Of a DNA stretch of 64,000 nt, positions 12,801 to 23,302 are shown piece by piece. Location of the stretch: contig OZ038440.1 in assembly GCA_964036275.1 (NCBI GenBank), forward strand, positions 11,631,690 through 11,695,689, written 5' to 3'. Position numbers and translations under genes: made by a program. Within the stretch, counting starts at the first letter, position 1, and every line of letters begins with the position of its first letter. This stretch comes from Litoditis marina (lineage: Eukaryota > Nematoda > Chromadorea > Rhabditida > Rhabditidae). The notes under the pieces are model-generated. The model made no database searches. It was not told the DNA's origin and saw only the letters and a program-made list of their open reading frames with translations.

Positions 12801-13218
12801 TAACATTATGTGCAAACGCTTCGGAAACACCTGTATTTGCCTGTTTTCAGGTTGTAGCCATTTATAGCTTTCGAATACGGTTGTGAAATTGTCTGAGAAG
12901 CTACGCAGATGACCTAGCCACTCGCCGAACCCCGCCCCTGCCGAACTGACCTTATGCTGTGCAGAAAAGCTCGATAAAACGTATACACCATCATGTTTGC
13001 AGATTTCGCTGATGCACCTGTGTGGGGCGGCTGTTCACGGAAGCAAATTCGATGCTGTGACGGACGAAAATGTCGTTTATATGAGAAAAATGCATCCATA
13101 CATATTGAACGAGCTCAGTCCACAAAAAGTCTATTCGAAACTGCGAACACCAACCGGAACCGACAAATGGCTGCTGAAACTACACGCACACAAGGATATT
13201 AACAGTACTCTTGAGTAG
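9813..13218 (+). CDS. Secreted all-helical protein of unknown function, 255 aa
   Basis: I do not recognise the family. Six exons: 9813-9860, 10056-10169, 10497-10637, 11767-11892, 12386-12508 and 13003-13218. Every exon is a multiple of three, every junction is phase 0, and donors are mostly GTAGGT or GTTGGT. The start lies 18 bases after an ATTCGCAG acceptor, suiting spliced-leader addition. Exon 1 is exactly a signal peptide (MGWVLIVLALICQKCT), so the mature chain should begin about ADDATS. The rest is rich in charged amphipathic helices (LIRIYVRLNKLKNLVLASEP in exon 3, LERALIAVNGSLDNVL in exon 2). One NLT sequon lies in exon 5 and another (NST) just before the C-terminus. There are few cysteines, so disulfides do not dominate. 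Introns hold repeats: a hairpin MITE, a tRNA-like module and a fold-back. The next gene begins 452 bases downstream on the same strand. Confidence 0.82.
10221..10331. mobile_element. Hairpin MITE family C, copy 1 (intronic)
   Basis: Inverted arms read ACGATTGTGTGGACCAATCC on the left and its near complement on the right, with short spacer palindromes. It lies in the second intron of the secreted helical protein gene. Copies also lie at 24915-25025 and 44141-44256. Confidence 0.8.
10817..11176 (-). repeat. tRNA-like module between direct repeats (intronic)
   Basis: The core (10905-11092) matches the tRNA-like part of the TTAA element at 55159-55545. On the minus strand it has a Pol III B-box sequence (GGTTCGATTCC) and a degenerate A box. 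It is flanked by ~82 bp direct repeats, 10817-10900 and 11096-11176, both starting TATTCTTGTTTTCGCTGCTT. The acceptor stem does not pair well, so it is a tRNA-derived repeat rather than a working tRNA. Confidence 0.65.
11647..11742 (+). repeat. Short tandem repeat, ATCAACTGAAAAA unit
   Basis: About six units of a ~15-base word (AATCAATCAACTGAAAA) lie in intron 3 of the secreted helical protein gene. The open frames across it in both directions are repeat artefacts. Confidence 0.85.
12195..12361. mobile_element. Fold-back element family D, copy 1 (intronic)
   Basis: Arms of about 45 bases, GAGTAGGTATGCTAGAAGAT on the left and the complement on the right, enclose a short loop. A second copy lies at 47043-47182. 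Single-arm relatives containing AAATAGCGCATGT...GAGACGCAG lie near 5390-5430 and 42410-42510. Confidence 0.85.
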
Positions 13219-13669
13219 GTCTTCAGTAGTGTAACTGGAAACTCTCAAAAATGTGAAAATGTTAAAAGATATCCAAAACCGATTTGATGTCCCGCAAGTG
13301 TTTGCGATGTTCAAATCTATAACATAGTACTCACCTATGCATTGTCTACAGTAACATTCCAATATTGTTCAGGAACATTCCAACAGTTATTTTAGACCAG
13401 GTTACGCACTGCACTTTATATTTAAATCATCCTAATTCAGTATTGCACTGCACTTTTCATTTAAATCACCCTAATTTAGTATTGCAAACGAGAGTAGAAG
13501 TTGGATACACATTATTAAGAATAGGCGCTGAGTCTAAAGAATACGACTCTGGTAATCAACAGCACACTGGAACGTGACTACTCTGAGAAACCTAGATCAT
13601 ATTTTGGCAACTATGAATTCCGCTCAAAAATCATAATACCATAAAATTTCAAGTGCAATAAACGAAAAA

Positions 13670-16600
13670 ATGGAAACGGTTGGAGAAACTGAAGATAGCA
13701 AGAAAAACAATAGTTCTCTGGCCTCCACAGACACGGACAACAAGGATCTAACTGATAAGTTGGTTTAAGAATACTTCAAAGCTCGTTCGGAAAAACTATT
13801 CCACTTCAAAAGTGGCTCGTCTTTCGGTTTCGTTGTGTGTATTTCGTAGCTAGATTACAGTGCATTTCAGTAAATTTGAAATTCTGCGTTATTCAAAGTT
13901 CGAACTACATTTCCGACAGTGAAAAAACTGATTAAGTTCTTTCGCTGATGAACCGAACGTGTGCAGATAAGTAGCAGAGCAAACAGTGACTTCTGCGAAT
14001 ATAAAAAAAGCTCAGCTGAATTAGACGTTGGAGAAACAAGAAAGAGAGAGAAACAGAGAGTGGTACGTTTCGCCTATACCCCAGACCGAACCACATCAAT
14101 CAATATAGATCCCCCTGAAGCATGCTCAGTGAGGTAGGTAAGGGAAGCAGTTCAAAGCCGCGATGAGATGGCCACGCCGCCATTCGAAATCACATTCGAT
14201 CGAATGAACCAGTGAAGTGACCTAACGCAGTGGCGGTCCCTCGCAGACCTCACAAATCTCATGAGAATACTTCATAAACTAATTCTCATCCGTTTTTGAT
14301 TGGGGTCAACATATTGCTTCAGCTTACAAAGTATCTGTTAGTTCCCATTATTCGTAGTCTAATGCATTGTGTTACACCTTGTTCAGTTTCTGATTGTACT
14401 TTTGTGACAACTTTTATATATACATCGTGTTACTGTACTCGTTACTGCATTGTGTTCATATTTCATTCTGTGACTGTATTATCCAATGTTGTATCTCAAC
14501 TTCTGGTTTCTTCTTACTTTTTCATTCCTATTCTTCATATTTTTCACGCTTTCATTTGCGTAATAAATCATCATCAAAGATTGTTAGAGGTTTATGGGAT
14601 ATTCGTAAACTTCGTATGAGGTTGTTGAAAGCGCTTTGTTCTAATTATCAACGAACTTTTTCTTAAATATATTTAATAAAAACAAAATCAACCTGTTTTT
14701 TCTCTTCTACGTTGTTCTACAGTTCAAATGATCCGTTTTATCGAGCAAAATTACTTTCCAGTGAGTCGCAGGGAATTGTGATAAAGGTGGCAGCCACAGC
14801 TTTCTTGAATGCAGTGAAACTCGGCGAATACATCGCCCCCGATCCCTTCGGAAAAGCACTCGGAGCACTGGGATTTGGATTATCGGTCAGTACTTTCTAC
14901 TAGGGTTTTGATGCCATATTCATAAGCATCTCATCTCAGATACCAGGGCAGACGCTATTTTCCGTCACGCTTGTCACGATACCAGTGTCGCAAGAAAGAG
15001 CGCAAAGCGAGAGACGCAGTATGGGATCATGGTCATGGGTTATTTCAGCACACCTTAACTGTTTTGTTTCAAGAAGATTGGGCCTATTTCTGAGCTGGAC
15101 ATGCTTGACGAAACAAATGATGTCCTGGAAAAATTGGACAAAATCCAAGAGCAGCTGTACGAGATATCAGTCTCACTGGCTAACCTGGAGAAAAAGATTG
15201 AGGACGGAAACCGACGCATACTCAACCGAATTGCCAATCTGCAACTGAACCAGGTATGAACGTCATCAAACCATTGTGGAAATCGTATGGTCAAGTTTGT
15301 ACTGAATAGGGATAATTTCAGCGACATGTCGGTTTTCCCATTCGAAGCGTGTCCAAAATGTTTCGAAATTTTAATTTTCTTCGGTAACTTCATTTTCACA
15401 AAACTTAGAACATTGCCCAAACTTTCCTGTGTTTTATATACGCCTACAAGAATCTATGACCGCGTGCTGTAAAAGAATTTACGGATGAGAGAAAAAAAGT
15501 ATGTATGTTAAATGAATGAAATAAATGAATGTTGTAGTAGGACCCTCAGTGAGGTAGGTTACAACGATCACTTCTTCACTGGAGAGAGCACAAAAATTGT
15601 CTGCTTCTCAGATTGAATTCTGATTCTTAACTGTGAATTTTCGTTCCAGGATGTATCCATGCCGTTGAATGTGATGATCGATGGCCTGAACACACTGTCT
15701 CAGTACCCGAACGAGGAAGCCAAGAACAGAGTCTACTTGCACTGCAGAGATGATCTGCCCAGGACACTCATGAGCGTGAGTTTAAACAAAAATTCTTGAA
15801 CTCCCGAGAAAAGTTGAGAAGCTCTCCAACAAGAAGGCTGTACCCAATTTTTATTTGCGTAAGTATGGTTTCCGCCATTCCCACTGAGACATTGGCGGCG
15901 TGCCAATATCGTTTTTAATGTCATAGGAAGTTTCGTATTTCATAGGAGAGACAGATTCCCTGAGAAGTGTTCTCACTGATATATTGTAGCAAGAATGATC
16001 AACCGCCTGAAAACCAATGATTTTATTGGAGAACTATCATGGAGAGAGGTTATCTGAAATAATAGTTGGAACGCCGCCAAGATGCCCAAACTTCAGTGAA
16101 ATGACTTGAACTATATAATCATTTGTATAAAAAAACGATGTAAAGTGAGAGACGATTAGCTTTTGAGATTGAACTGCATGGAATATAGAAAAGGAGGACA
16201 ATAACTCAAGAGGGAAATGAAAAATGTAATCTTGCAATTTTCATGGGTCAAAAACATTTTGTTTTCAGTGAAAAAAAACTTGCAGCAAACAATTAGATGA
16301 AACGTCCTAATATGATTATCACCATTGATTCAAAAATGATAACAGAACAGAGTACACTATAAGTTTCTTGAATATTCATCTAAAGTTAGCATTCTAATAG
16401 CCTAAGTGTGCACTTTGTCGTTTCACGTTTCCGAGTTCTGCTGTGTTTAACATGTTTCACGTGACTGTGCGATAGACTGACAGTATAGCTGATTTTTGTT
16501 TCAGATACGTTTTTAGTGTAAGCGGACTTTTCTAAAAGATTTAGCATATATTTTTTGAATCAGTCTGTCAGGATGATCATGAAAATTGCGAGATTAGATT

Positions 16601-19600
16601 TTTTATTTCCCTCTTGAGTTATTGTCCTCCTTTTCTATATCCCATGCAGTTCAATCTCAAAAGCTAATCGTCTCTCACTTTACATCGTTTTTTTATACAA
16701 ATTGTCCTCATTTTCTATATTTCCGAAGGAAATAATGAATCAATAGATAGGAAATAATGAGCATCTAATCAATTATTATTAAACTTTTTTCAACGTAACA
16801 ATGAATACTAAGTTGATTTGCAGAACATAAACTGCGTTAGAACTCTGGTTAGTAAGCATTCTCTCAGAAACCGTGATCAATCCTTGATTTCGGGCAGCGC
16901 ACGAGTGGCGCCGTCCATTTTTTCTTCTTTCGTGACGATATGGCTCAGTCGGCAGAGCAGCGCACTACAGTTCAGTAGGCCGAGGGTTCGAATCCTTTCA
17001 CAGACAGCATTTTTGTTTTTGTTCGATTAACCTTTTTATGTAGTCAGGATCTCTACGGATTAACACAATTGCTTTTCCAATATATTTTAATCTATTCACA
17101 CACGCTGGGTTGATGCTTTAAAAACAAAAACTGCGTTACGAGTTTGGTTAGTAAGCCTTCTCTCAGAAACCGTGATCAATCCTTGATTTCGGGCAGCGCA
17201 CGTGTGGCGCCGTCCATTTCTTCCACTCTTCGTGGCTATTTGGCTCAGTCGGCAGAGCAGCGCACTACAGTCCAGTCATTCATTTTTGTTTTTGTTCGAT
17301 CATTTTTGTTTTTGTTCGATTAACCTTTTTATGGAGTCAGGAGCTCTACAGATTAACCTAATTGCTTATAAAATATATTTAATCTACTCCAACTACCAAA
17401 AAACAAAACAACAGCTCACTTCGCACACTCCGCACATCTAGAAGTGATTGTGAAAGCAGCTGAATGCAATGTTTCCAAGGCGATAAAATGGCTCATTTTC
17501 AACCGATTGGTCCAAGATTTCAGATTTACACATAACTCTGCTGTTTCTAACTATATTCCAATATTCAGACGAATCGGTTGAATTCGTCGGTTTTGCGGCC
17601 GCCGCGCCACGCCACGCGGCCGCCGTCGGAAGACATTTTTGCGAGACGATATTCAGCATAACTGTAGATCACTGGTCGCACATTAAATATCGAATAGCTC
17701 AATGATAAAGCCTTTCCTCCTCTATCTCTTTCCATCAAAATCTCAAAAATCCGTTCAGGAGTTTTTGAGAAAATGGCATAAAACCACTTTTGAAAGTCCG
17801 CAATGTTGCGATCAAAAACTAATCTGCGCAGCGCTTCGCGCTGCGCGCGATTTTTTTTAGGCAATGATACGATACTTTATTGCGGTATTTACGTTTCTGT
17901 TATTGTATTTGTTTCGCTTTTCGATCTTTATCATCAAGTACTGAAACCGATAAAAAACATAGATCGCGAATCTCGTTACCTGGCGGCGTAGCGATCCCCA
18001 AAAAAGTTCATGAGATCACCTCATGAGCTATTAGCACGAGTTTCTCATGAGATTCTATTGATTGCTATGCTACAACCTTGAGAGTTCACGAGTAGCTCAT
18101 GAGGTATCTCATGACAAACTCATATGAACTTCTCATGAGATCGGGGGGATTGCTACACCGCCTGATACGTGTTCTAGAGATTGTCCACGTACACAAAGTC
18201 CGAATCCGAACACTTGCGAGAAGATGTTCCCAAATGGTACTTTGACGAGAACGACGTGAAACATCTGATCGAAAAACGTATTCAAACGATGCAGATAATT
18301 GTGAGAGTTTTTCATTTTTTTTTCAGAGACATGTGATGGTCGGAGTTTAAGAACTTTTTTTTTCATTTTTTATGATTAGTACGAAAAAGAAAAGTTCATG
18401 GAAAAGTTCTTGTACGGACGTGAAACGTGGAAATGTAATCACGTGTATTTCGTGTACCTTGCGTACAATACTATTCGACTAATATGATCTCATCGTTTGA
18501 TATAACTGTTGCATTCATAAGTTTCTCAAGTTCCCAACGAACAGATAACATCAGTTTTCTGAATGTTCGTACTTCTTTTCGAATTTCCAATTCAAACTCA
18601 AGTGGCTCGGTTCAGACTTGTTTGAAGCAATCCGGTTACATCCGATAAGTGTCCGAACGTTTTTGTCGTATTATAATTTCAGAACTATTCCAAACTTCAC
18701 TATTATAAAACATTCTTCCAGGTCACCATGCATTATTTATGTCGTGGTATGTTGCTGGGGAACAGCTTCGATTCTGAATCCGACGTCGAGGTCGCTCACG
18801 TGAAGAGACATTTCGAAGTAATAGCCTCATTCATGAAGAATACTTCCACCTGGAGAAGAGATAACTTCTTCACCCATCCCGCCGGAGTAGATGGGGTGGT
18901 CAGGGACTGCGCTAAGCAGGTCTCACCAAAGGATTCTCATTCCCACCTTTCGGATATGATACGAAATAAGCTCCAGAGACATTACCCTAGGTGAACAAAA
19001 TTTTCCGTGTTAATGGAAATTGGAATGTACTGTATGAGTTTTCGATTATGAAACCCACCGAAACGTCGCCACTCCGGAAAAATATCATAACACCACGTCT
19101 TCGGTTCAACAAACAAAGAACAATAGTAAACAAGATGGTTCGTTTTCAAGAAAGGTGAAGAATATGCTTGCGAACGTCGATACTCGAGAAACGTTAGCAC
19201 GTGTATCTAAACAGTTTTTCCCCTGACATGCAAGAGTCAGGAGTATCGCAACGCAGATTCTTCACCCGCGTGTTTTCCAGCACACACTGTTTCATGAATG
19301 TTCTATTCGACTGAGATAAGAGCTTCAGCATATAATTCAAAAAAAAACAATGTCGGAGTGATATTGTTTATTTTGCACAATCAGTACGGCATGGAGCAAT
19401 CGGTTCAACGAGAATAGATTCGATTTCAGTTACGAATGGATAGTGCTGGTTTGGAATGGACAATCGGCTATGGATCGCAGTGACGATAAGAGATATTCCT
19501 CATTGCGGTGTCATCCAAATGCGCGGCGTTATCTGAAAGTGGATGGAGAACGACGAGTGGCGGTAGTTCGCGCAGTACGGAACTACAAATCTTGTGACAA

Positions 19601-20146
19601 TGGATGTGTGACACATCAAACAAGAACAGACAAGTACTGGTGAGGACAGAGTAGAGTGTGAAATTTTTCATTTTATATAGATTTCCATATACGTTACATA
19701 GACAACCGAACACACAAACATGTTTACAACGTAATGTTAACACGTTTGGGACCGAAAAACAAGAGTAGCTTTGTCCGCACCATGTAGATCTGTGGATCAG
19801 ATGGTGCGACACTGACAGATCTAAATTTACCAGGGTTCACGTGAATATTGCCTTTATTGCTTTATTTGTGCTACACTTTAAATTTTTCAGGCCGACAAAA
19901 AAAGGGGTGTGTCCGGTTTCAACTTTCTTTGGATTTACTACCTGTCATGACTGGATGGATCCCAGGGCGACCTTCTTGCAATACTGTAGCATTCTGGTAG
20001 AGGAGAAAGAGGCAGTTGGTGTAAGCGGCACCAGTCACAGCTACAGCACGCGTGACAGTGGCGGCATGAGTGTTTGTCATTTCGATTGCTGGACTGACAC
20101 TTTCCTGCTAATGGTCAGAGATCCGCAACTGAAGAATATTGCCTGA
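13670..20146 (+). CDS. Unknown 492 aa protein: acidic tail, hydrophobic segment, coiled coil, Cys-rich C-terminus
   Basis: I do not recognise the family. Nine exons: 13670-13758, 14723-14885, 15074-15253, 15650-15775, 18178-18300, 18380-18442, 18722-18990, 19430-19639 and 19891-20146. Phases agree throughout. The ATG lies 17 bases after an ATTTCAAG acceptor. Residues 1-30 are acidic and polar. Residues ~47-84 are a Gly/Ala-rich hydrophobic stretch ending GKALGALGFGLS. Residues ~90-140 form a strong coiled coil (LEKLDKIQEQLYEISVSLAN). A charged middle follows. The last ~90 residues are Cys-rich (CDNGC, TCHDW, CHFDCW), after a YEWIVLVWNGQ motif. Hydrophobic hairpin plus long helices is an arrangement also found in alpha-helical membrane-active proteins, but that is only an analogy. 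Exon 6 and the first exon are the least certain. Intron 4 (2.4 kb) is packed with repeats. Confidence 0.8.
16114..16705. mobile_element. Fold-back element with ~100 bp arms, carrying a nested MITE
   Basis: The left arm at 16114-16234 and the right arm at about 16585-16700 are near-perfect complements (for example GAGAGACGATTAGCTTTTGA and TCAAAAGCTAATCGTCTCTC). A family A MITE at 16355-16487 sits between them. The whole structure lies in intron 4 of the 492 aa gene. Confidence 0.85.
16355..16487 (+). mobile_element. MITE family A, copy 2
   Basis: Diverged copy of the element at 7975-8108, including the core TTTCACGTGACTGTGC and the terminal CAGTATA. It is nested inside the fold-back at 16114-16705. 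Confidence 0.75.
16829..17390 (+). repeat. Tandem duplication of a tRNA-derived (SINE-like) unit
   Basis: Two head-to-tail copies of about 300 bp, 16829-17128 and 17129-17390. Each contains TGGCTCAGTCGG, a perfect Pol III A-box-like D arm whose stem can pair. Copy 1 also has a perfect B box (GGTTCGAATCC) at 16985-16995. Copy 2 has lost the B box through a small rearrangement that repeats CATTTTTGTTTTTGTTCGAT. The acceptor stem around 16934-17005 does not pair, so neither copy is a functional tRNA. It lies within intron 4 of the 492 aa gene. Confidence 0.75.
17979..18163. mobile_element. MITE family B, copy 1
   Basis: Ends are GGCGGCGTAGCGAT and its complement ATTGCTACACCGCC. The inside is a series of short CATGAG/CTCATG palindromes. 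It ends 15 bases before exon 5 of the 492 aa gene. A second copy lies at 40279-40475. Confidence 0.8.
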
Positions 20147-20185
20147 ATGTGGTATTGCTTTGTCAATTCGTTTTATAGTGTTGAT

Positions 20186-20296
20186 ATGATTGTTTTAGCT
20201 GAAGAATTAATCATCACAACGTTGCTTGGAGTTTACTTTATACACGTGTTCGACGTGATCAAAAAGTACACTTCAGGCTCAAAACGTAGTGAGTAA
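20186..20296 (+). CDS. Candidate membrane micropeptide, 36 aa
   Basis: This single short frame starts 7 bases after a strong trans-splice-like acceptor (CGTTTTATAG) and only 39 bases after the stop of the 492 aa gene. It ends TAA, with an AATAAA signal about 48 bases later (20344-20349). It has one hydrophobic stretch (LIITTLLGVYFIHVF, residues 8-22), then a basic, serine-containing tail. The position suggests a downstream cistron of the same transcript. A GTGAGT at 20289 could be a donor into further exons, but none in phase was found. No homologue is recognised. Confidence 0.4.
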   Translation: MIVLAEELIITTLLGVYFIHVFDVIKKYTSGSKRSE

Positions 20297-20623
20297 ATGC
20301 ATTGAGAACAATTATTCTTTTCAATTGGTTCAAATATTTATCTGATGAATAAATCGCTATTCGTGTTCTTTCTTCAACACTTTACTCAATAATTTGAGAG
20401 CACTGGGTTATTTTAGGTCACACACATACATGTAAATGTTTCATTGGGTTTCACCGGGTTTCAGAAAGTGTAATATCGATGACCGTAAAATCAAAGTCGT
20501 TTTCAAATTCGATTAACTTTTTTTTTTCGTCAGTCTGTGTTGTCCGTAGTGTTATAGTTTTCCTCTGACAATTACCAGCCAATTCGCCATCCACTTTTGT
20601 AGCCGCTTCGACGAGAAAGTGTA

Positions 20624-20857
20624 TATAGTTTCGGACATTCCTACTGTTGGCAGCGTGCCAATGAATATTCCAGGCTATTTATCATCACTTTGGAGGTTTC
20701 AATACAACTGCGAATCTCTGTTAGCGGTTCATCTGTTTTACAAAAACCCGTAAATAAGAAAAGGTTTTGGAACACTTATATCTCCTCGGAGGAATTGGTA
20801 TTCAAAAATCTTGGCACGATGCCAATGAGTCTCAGTGGGGATGAAACCAAGTATAGG
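20624..20857. mobile_element. Inverted-repeat element, CATTCCCACTGAGAC family, copy 1
   Basis: Ends resemble TTTCGGACATTCCTACTG and GTCTCAGTGGGGATGAAAC, with inner CGTGCCAATG / GGCACGATGCC words. A reversed copy lies at 56479-56714. Partial ends lie near 15876-15912 and 41395-41427. Confidence 0.7.
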
Positions 20858-21959
20858 TCAGAGAGAGGCAGATGTCTGCGCCCTCATTGATCTGCATGCT
20901 CTCTCGCTTTCATTTTAGTTGGCTAATCGCACCAATTGGGCGCCAGTCGTCGCCATTTCCGAAAAGATGACAGCGTTCCAATGAATTGCCAGGTGTTTTC
21001 AGCAAGAATGAAAGTAACTGTATCTATTTCCCCTTTTCGTTTTGTGCGGTTTCTTTCGTTGACAAATTTCAACAGCAGTAATCAGTTTGAAAACATCATT
21101 TATTCTGCCATCTAGAAATCTGCAAACAGAATAATAGTTATTATTAATCTTCTCAAATATACATATAATCACAATTGAAAAGGCACTAACCGACAAATTA
21201 CCAGTTATTTCCGGTTTAAGTTGAGCTAACATTATTTTCATGACGAATGCATGTTTAAAAAGTTATGTTTTAACACCTGGTTGGGAATGTAGCTTTTGCG
21301 GAACATTAACTTAGGAAGTATGGCTAAGATCTCAACACCGTATCAGGAATTTAACAAACAAAAACGTAATCTGGAAACTATAAATTCTGGAATTATCTGA
21401 GATGAATTTGTAGAACTTCAAAGGACTCATGGGATTTCCTTCTAAAAACTTTCAAATGCAAGGAAACCATATTTTCAGGATGAAAATGAAAACAACGAAG
21501 AGAAAACAGAAATCAAGTAAGGTGTAACACGTCTCGGAGTTTTTTCGAGTTGCAAACTTCACCGACTGAATCGATTTTAAATTAGCCAAAACTGTTTCTG
21601 TACTTTCAACAGTTTTACAGCTTGCCAAAACACTCACTCTACTCTCGAAAAATCCATTTTCGACGTGAACGTGTGAAACGACTAACGCCAATCAACTGTA
21701 CGTAAACTGGATGGAATTTCACGCAAAACGTGAGAAACCTAGTCAATTATTGATCGTTACAAGAATTATGATGTGTTTCGCACGTTTTACGTGAAAATGT
21801 ATGTGACTATCTGTATATTTGTATCTAGAACTCTTCTTCCACCATCTCTGCTTCCTCGAAACAATGTCGAGAATGGGCCGCTCGCACCGCACACACGACA
21901 CACCAAATCAGCGAAACACACACTGAAAAGGACCGAGATAAGGCAGGACCAAACTCCAG

Positions 21960-22024
21960 TTGTAGTTTGATCAGCACACACATCAATCTGACCGAATCAC
22001 GTCTCTCAGGGATTAAACTACAAA
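21960..22024. repeat. GTAGTTTGATC short hairpin
   Basis: TTGTAGTTTGATC and the near complement ATTAAACTACAAAC flank about 45 bases. It belongs to the dispersed family described in the findings. Confidence 0.75.
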
Positions 22025-22151
22025 CACAGCTGATCAGGGCAACATGCACCATAACCGTATTTGTTTGCCTTGAGCAACCCCTACATATTAGAGATGAAAT
22101 ATGATTTTCTGTGAGCTGGTTCAAATTTGCAGAAACTTTTAATAAACGAAT

Positions 22152-23302
22152 TTATGTTGAAGACGCACCTGCCATTATCAAGTAGTATTGTTCGTCGAAT
22201 AAGAAAATATATACGAACAGAAGAATTGCGGCTAACAGAAGAAACAGGGCAGACCCGGCCAGGTGTAAGCGACATCTCCGGCTGTTCTGCAAAGATTTGG
22301 TTGGAATCTGAAGATTCTACAACTTTAACGCAATTCTATTTTCAAAACACCAAAAGATATCCTCTGGAAAGCACTAGCGAGTAGTGAAATTTTTCAGATA
22401 ATTGACATCACTAGTTTGTAAAACCTTATCTTCTGCAGTTATTTTCTGGAGAGTTTAGGTGAGAGAAAGAACAACTTACGTAAGCTCCAACAGCCACAAT
22501 GTTATAACAGAAGGGACAGAGCACTACGCCGTGGAACCTTCGAAACTGAAAAAATACTAATAAGAAAGATAAATTACATCTCATACGTATTTGTTATCAA
22601 AGCATCACAATTGACTTAGAAAGTATCGAAACCACATATTAAGTTTGTATTTGACACTATGTCGGTTTTATCGTAATTTATTGTGTGAACATTGATGATA
22701 AATAAACTATCAAATTGAGAGAAAAATCATCAGATCTTGAGATGAAAACAACATACCAGAAAGTGTTCGTGACAATGGGGGCACATGTACTTTGGTGAAT
22801 ACACATCTCGCGGGTATCGAATCTTCGACAAGTTGGGACCTGAACAGAACAAAACGTGAACATTGATATTCCTGAATGATATCAGTAACTTTCGCAAGCT
22901 ATAAAGTAAGAACTTTCATATAATTTGGAGAATGTAGATTTGGAATACTTCATATGTTACATCTTGGGATACATATAACACATACATATATAATACATAC
23001 TGTGTATATTATACATCGAAATGTAATATTTATACTGTAACTGCGGGATAGGGTGGTAGTGGCTCGTTTGGAAAGCCTATAGCCGCGAGATCAAACTACA
23101 ATTTAGCTACAGTGACTTCTCTTCATACCTGGGTTGTAGTTTAAATCTACAATCGTGTAATTTCAATCAGAAAACGTGGAAAGACTACTGTACCTGCGGG
23201 ATAGGGAGGGAGTGGTTCGTTGGGAAAGGCCTGCCCGGGCGGCCAGTCCAAATGAGGTTTTTCGACGTATCGAGGAGGAGGGCTTATCGGATGCACCGAC
23301 AT
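22152..23302 (-). CDS. Small PPxY / zinc-ribbon / single-pass membrane protein, 130 aa
   Basis: I do not recognise the family. Minus-strand exons: 23302-23194, 22839-22757, 22545-22480 and 22286-22152. Phases agree and all junctions are GT-AG. The start lies 8 bases after a TTCTTTCAG acceptor, the usual place for a spliced leader. The N-terminal ~37 residues are proline-rich, with PPPRY (8-12) and LPPY (31-34), possible ligands for WW domains. Two CPxC motifs, CPHC at 56-59 and CPFC at 74-77, form a likely zinc ribbon. A hydrophobic helix (about 95-116, [17 protein letters not shown]) precedes a short tail, so the protein should be tail-anchored with its zinc ribbon in the cytosol. The proline-rich region, CPxC pairs and membrane helix recall LITAF-like proteins, but the spacing differs. 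A partial copy of exon 1 lies at 23041-23083. Confidence 0.8.
23041..23083 (-). pseudogene. Duplicated half-exon of the PPxY / zinc-ribbon gene
   Basis: About 37 bases repeat the end of exon 1 of the neighbouring gene and keep the residues [11 protein letters not shown]. An acceptor-like GGCTATAG lies in front, but the donor position reads TTACAG, so the copy is probably not spliced in. It sits in intron 1 of that gene. Confidence 0.7.

Larger units (their letters stand above)
20300..22130. other. Intergenic with inverted-repeat elements
   Basis: It contains the element at 20624-20857, a GTAGTTTGATC hairpin at 21960-22024, and a CTGCGCCCTCATTGATCTGC word at about 20877 related to one near 31480. 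A minus-strand open stretch at 21452-21691 (79 codons, hydrophobic end) has no support from splice sites. Confidence 0.4.

Noticed and set aside
15055..15420. 121-codon minus-strand frame
   Set aside because: It lies opposite exon 3 of the 492 aa gene and extends into its intron; a shadow frame.
16934..17005. Functional tRNA gene
   Set aside because: A and B boxes and the D stem are fine, but acceptor and anticodon stems do not pair and the unit is duplicated with long flanks; kept as a tRNA-derived repeat.
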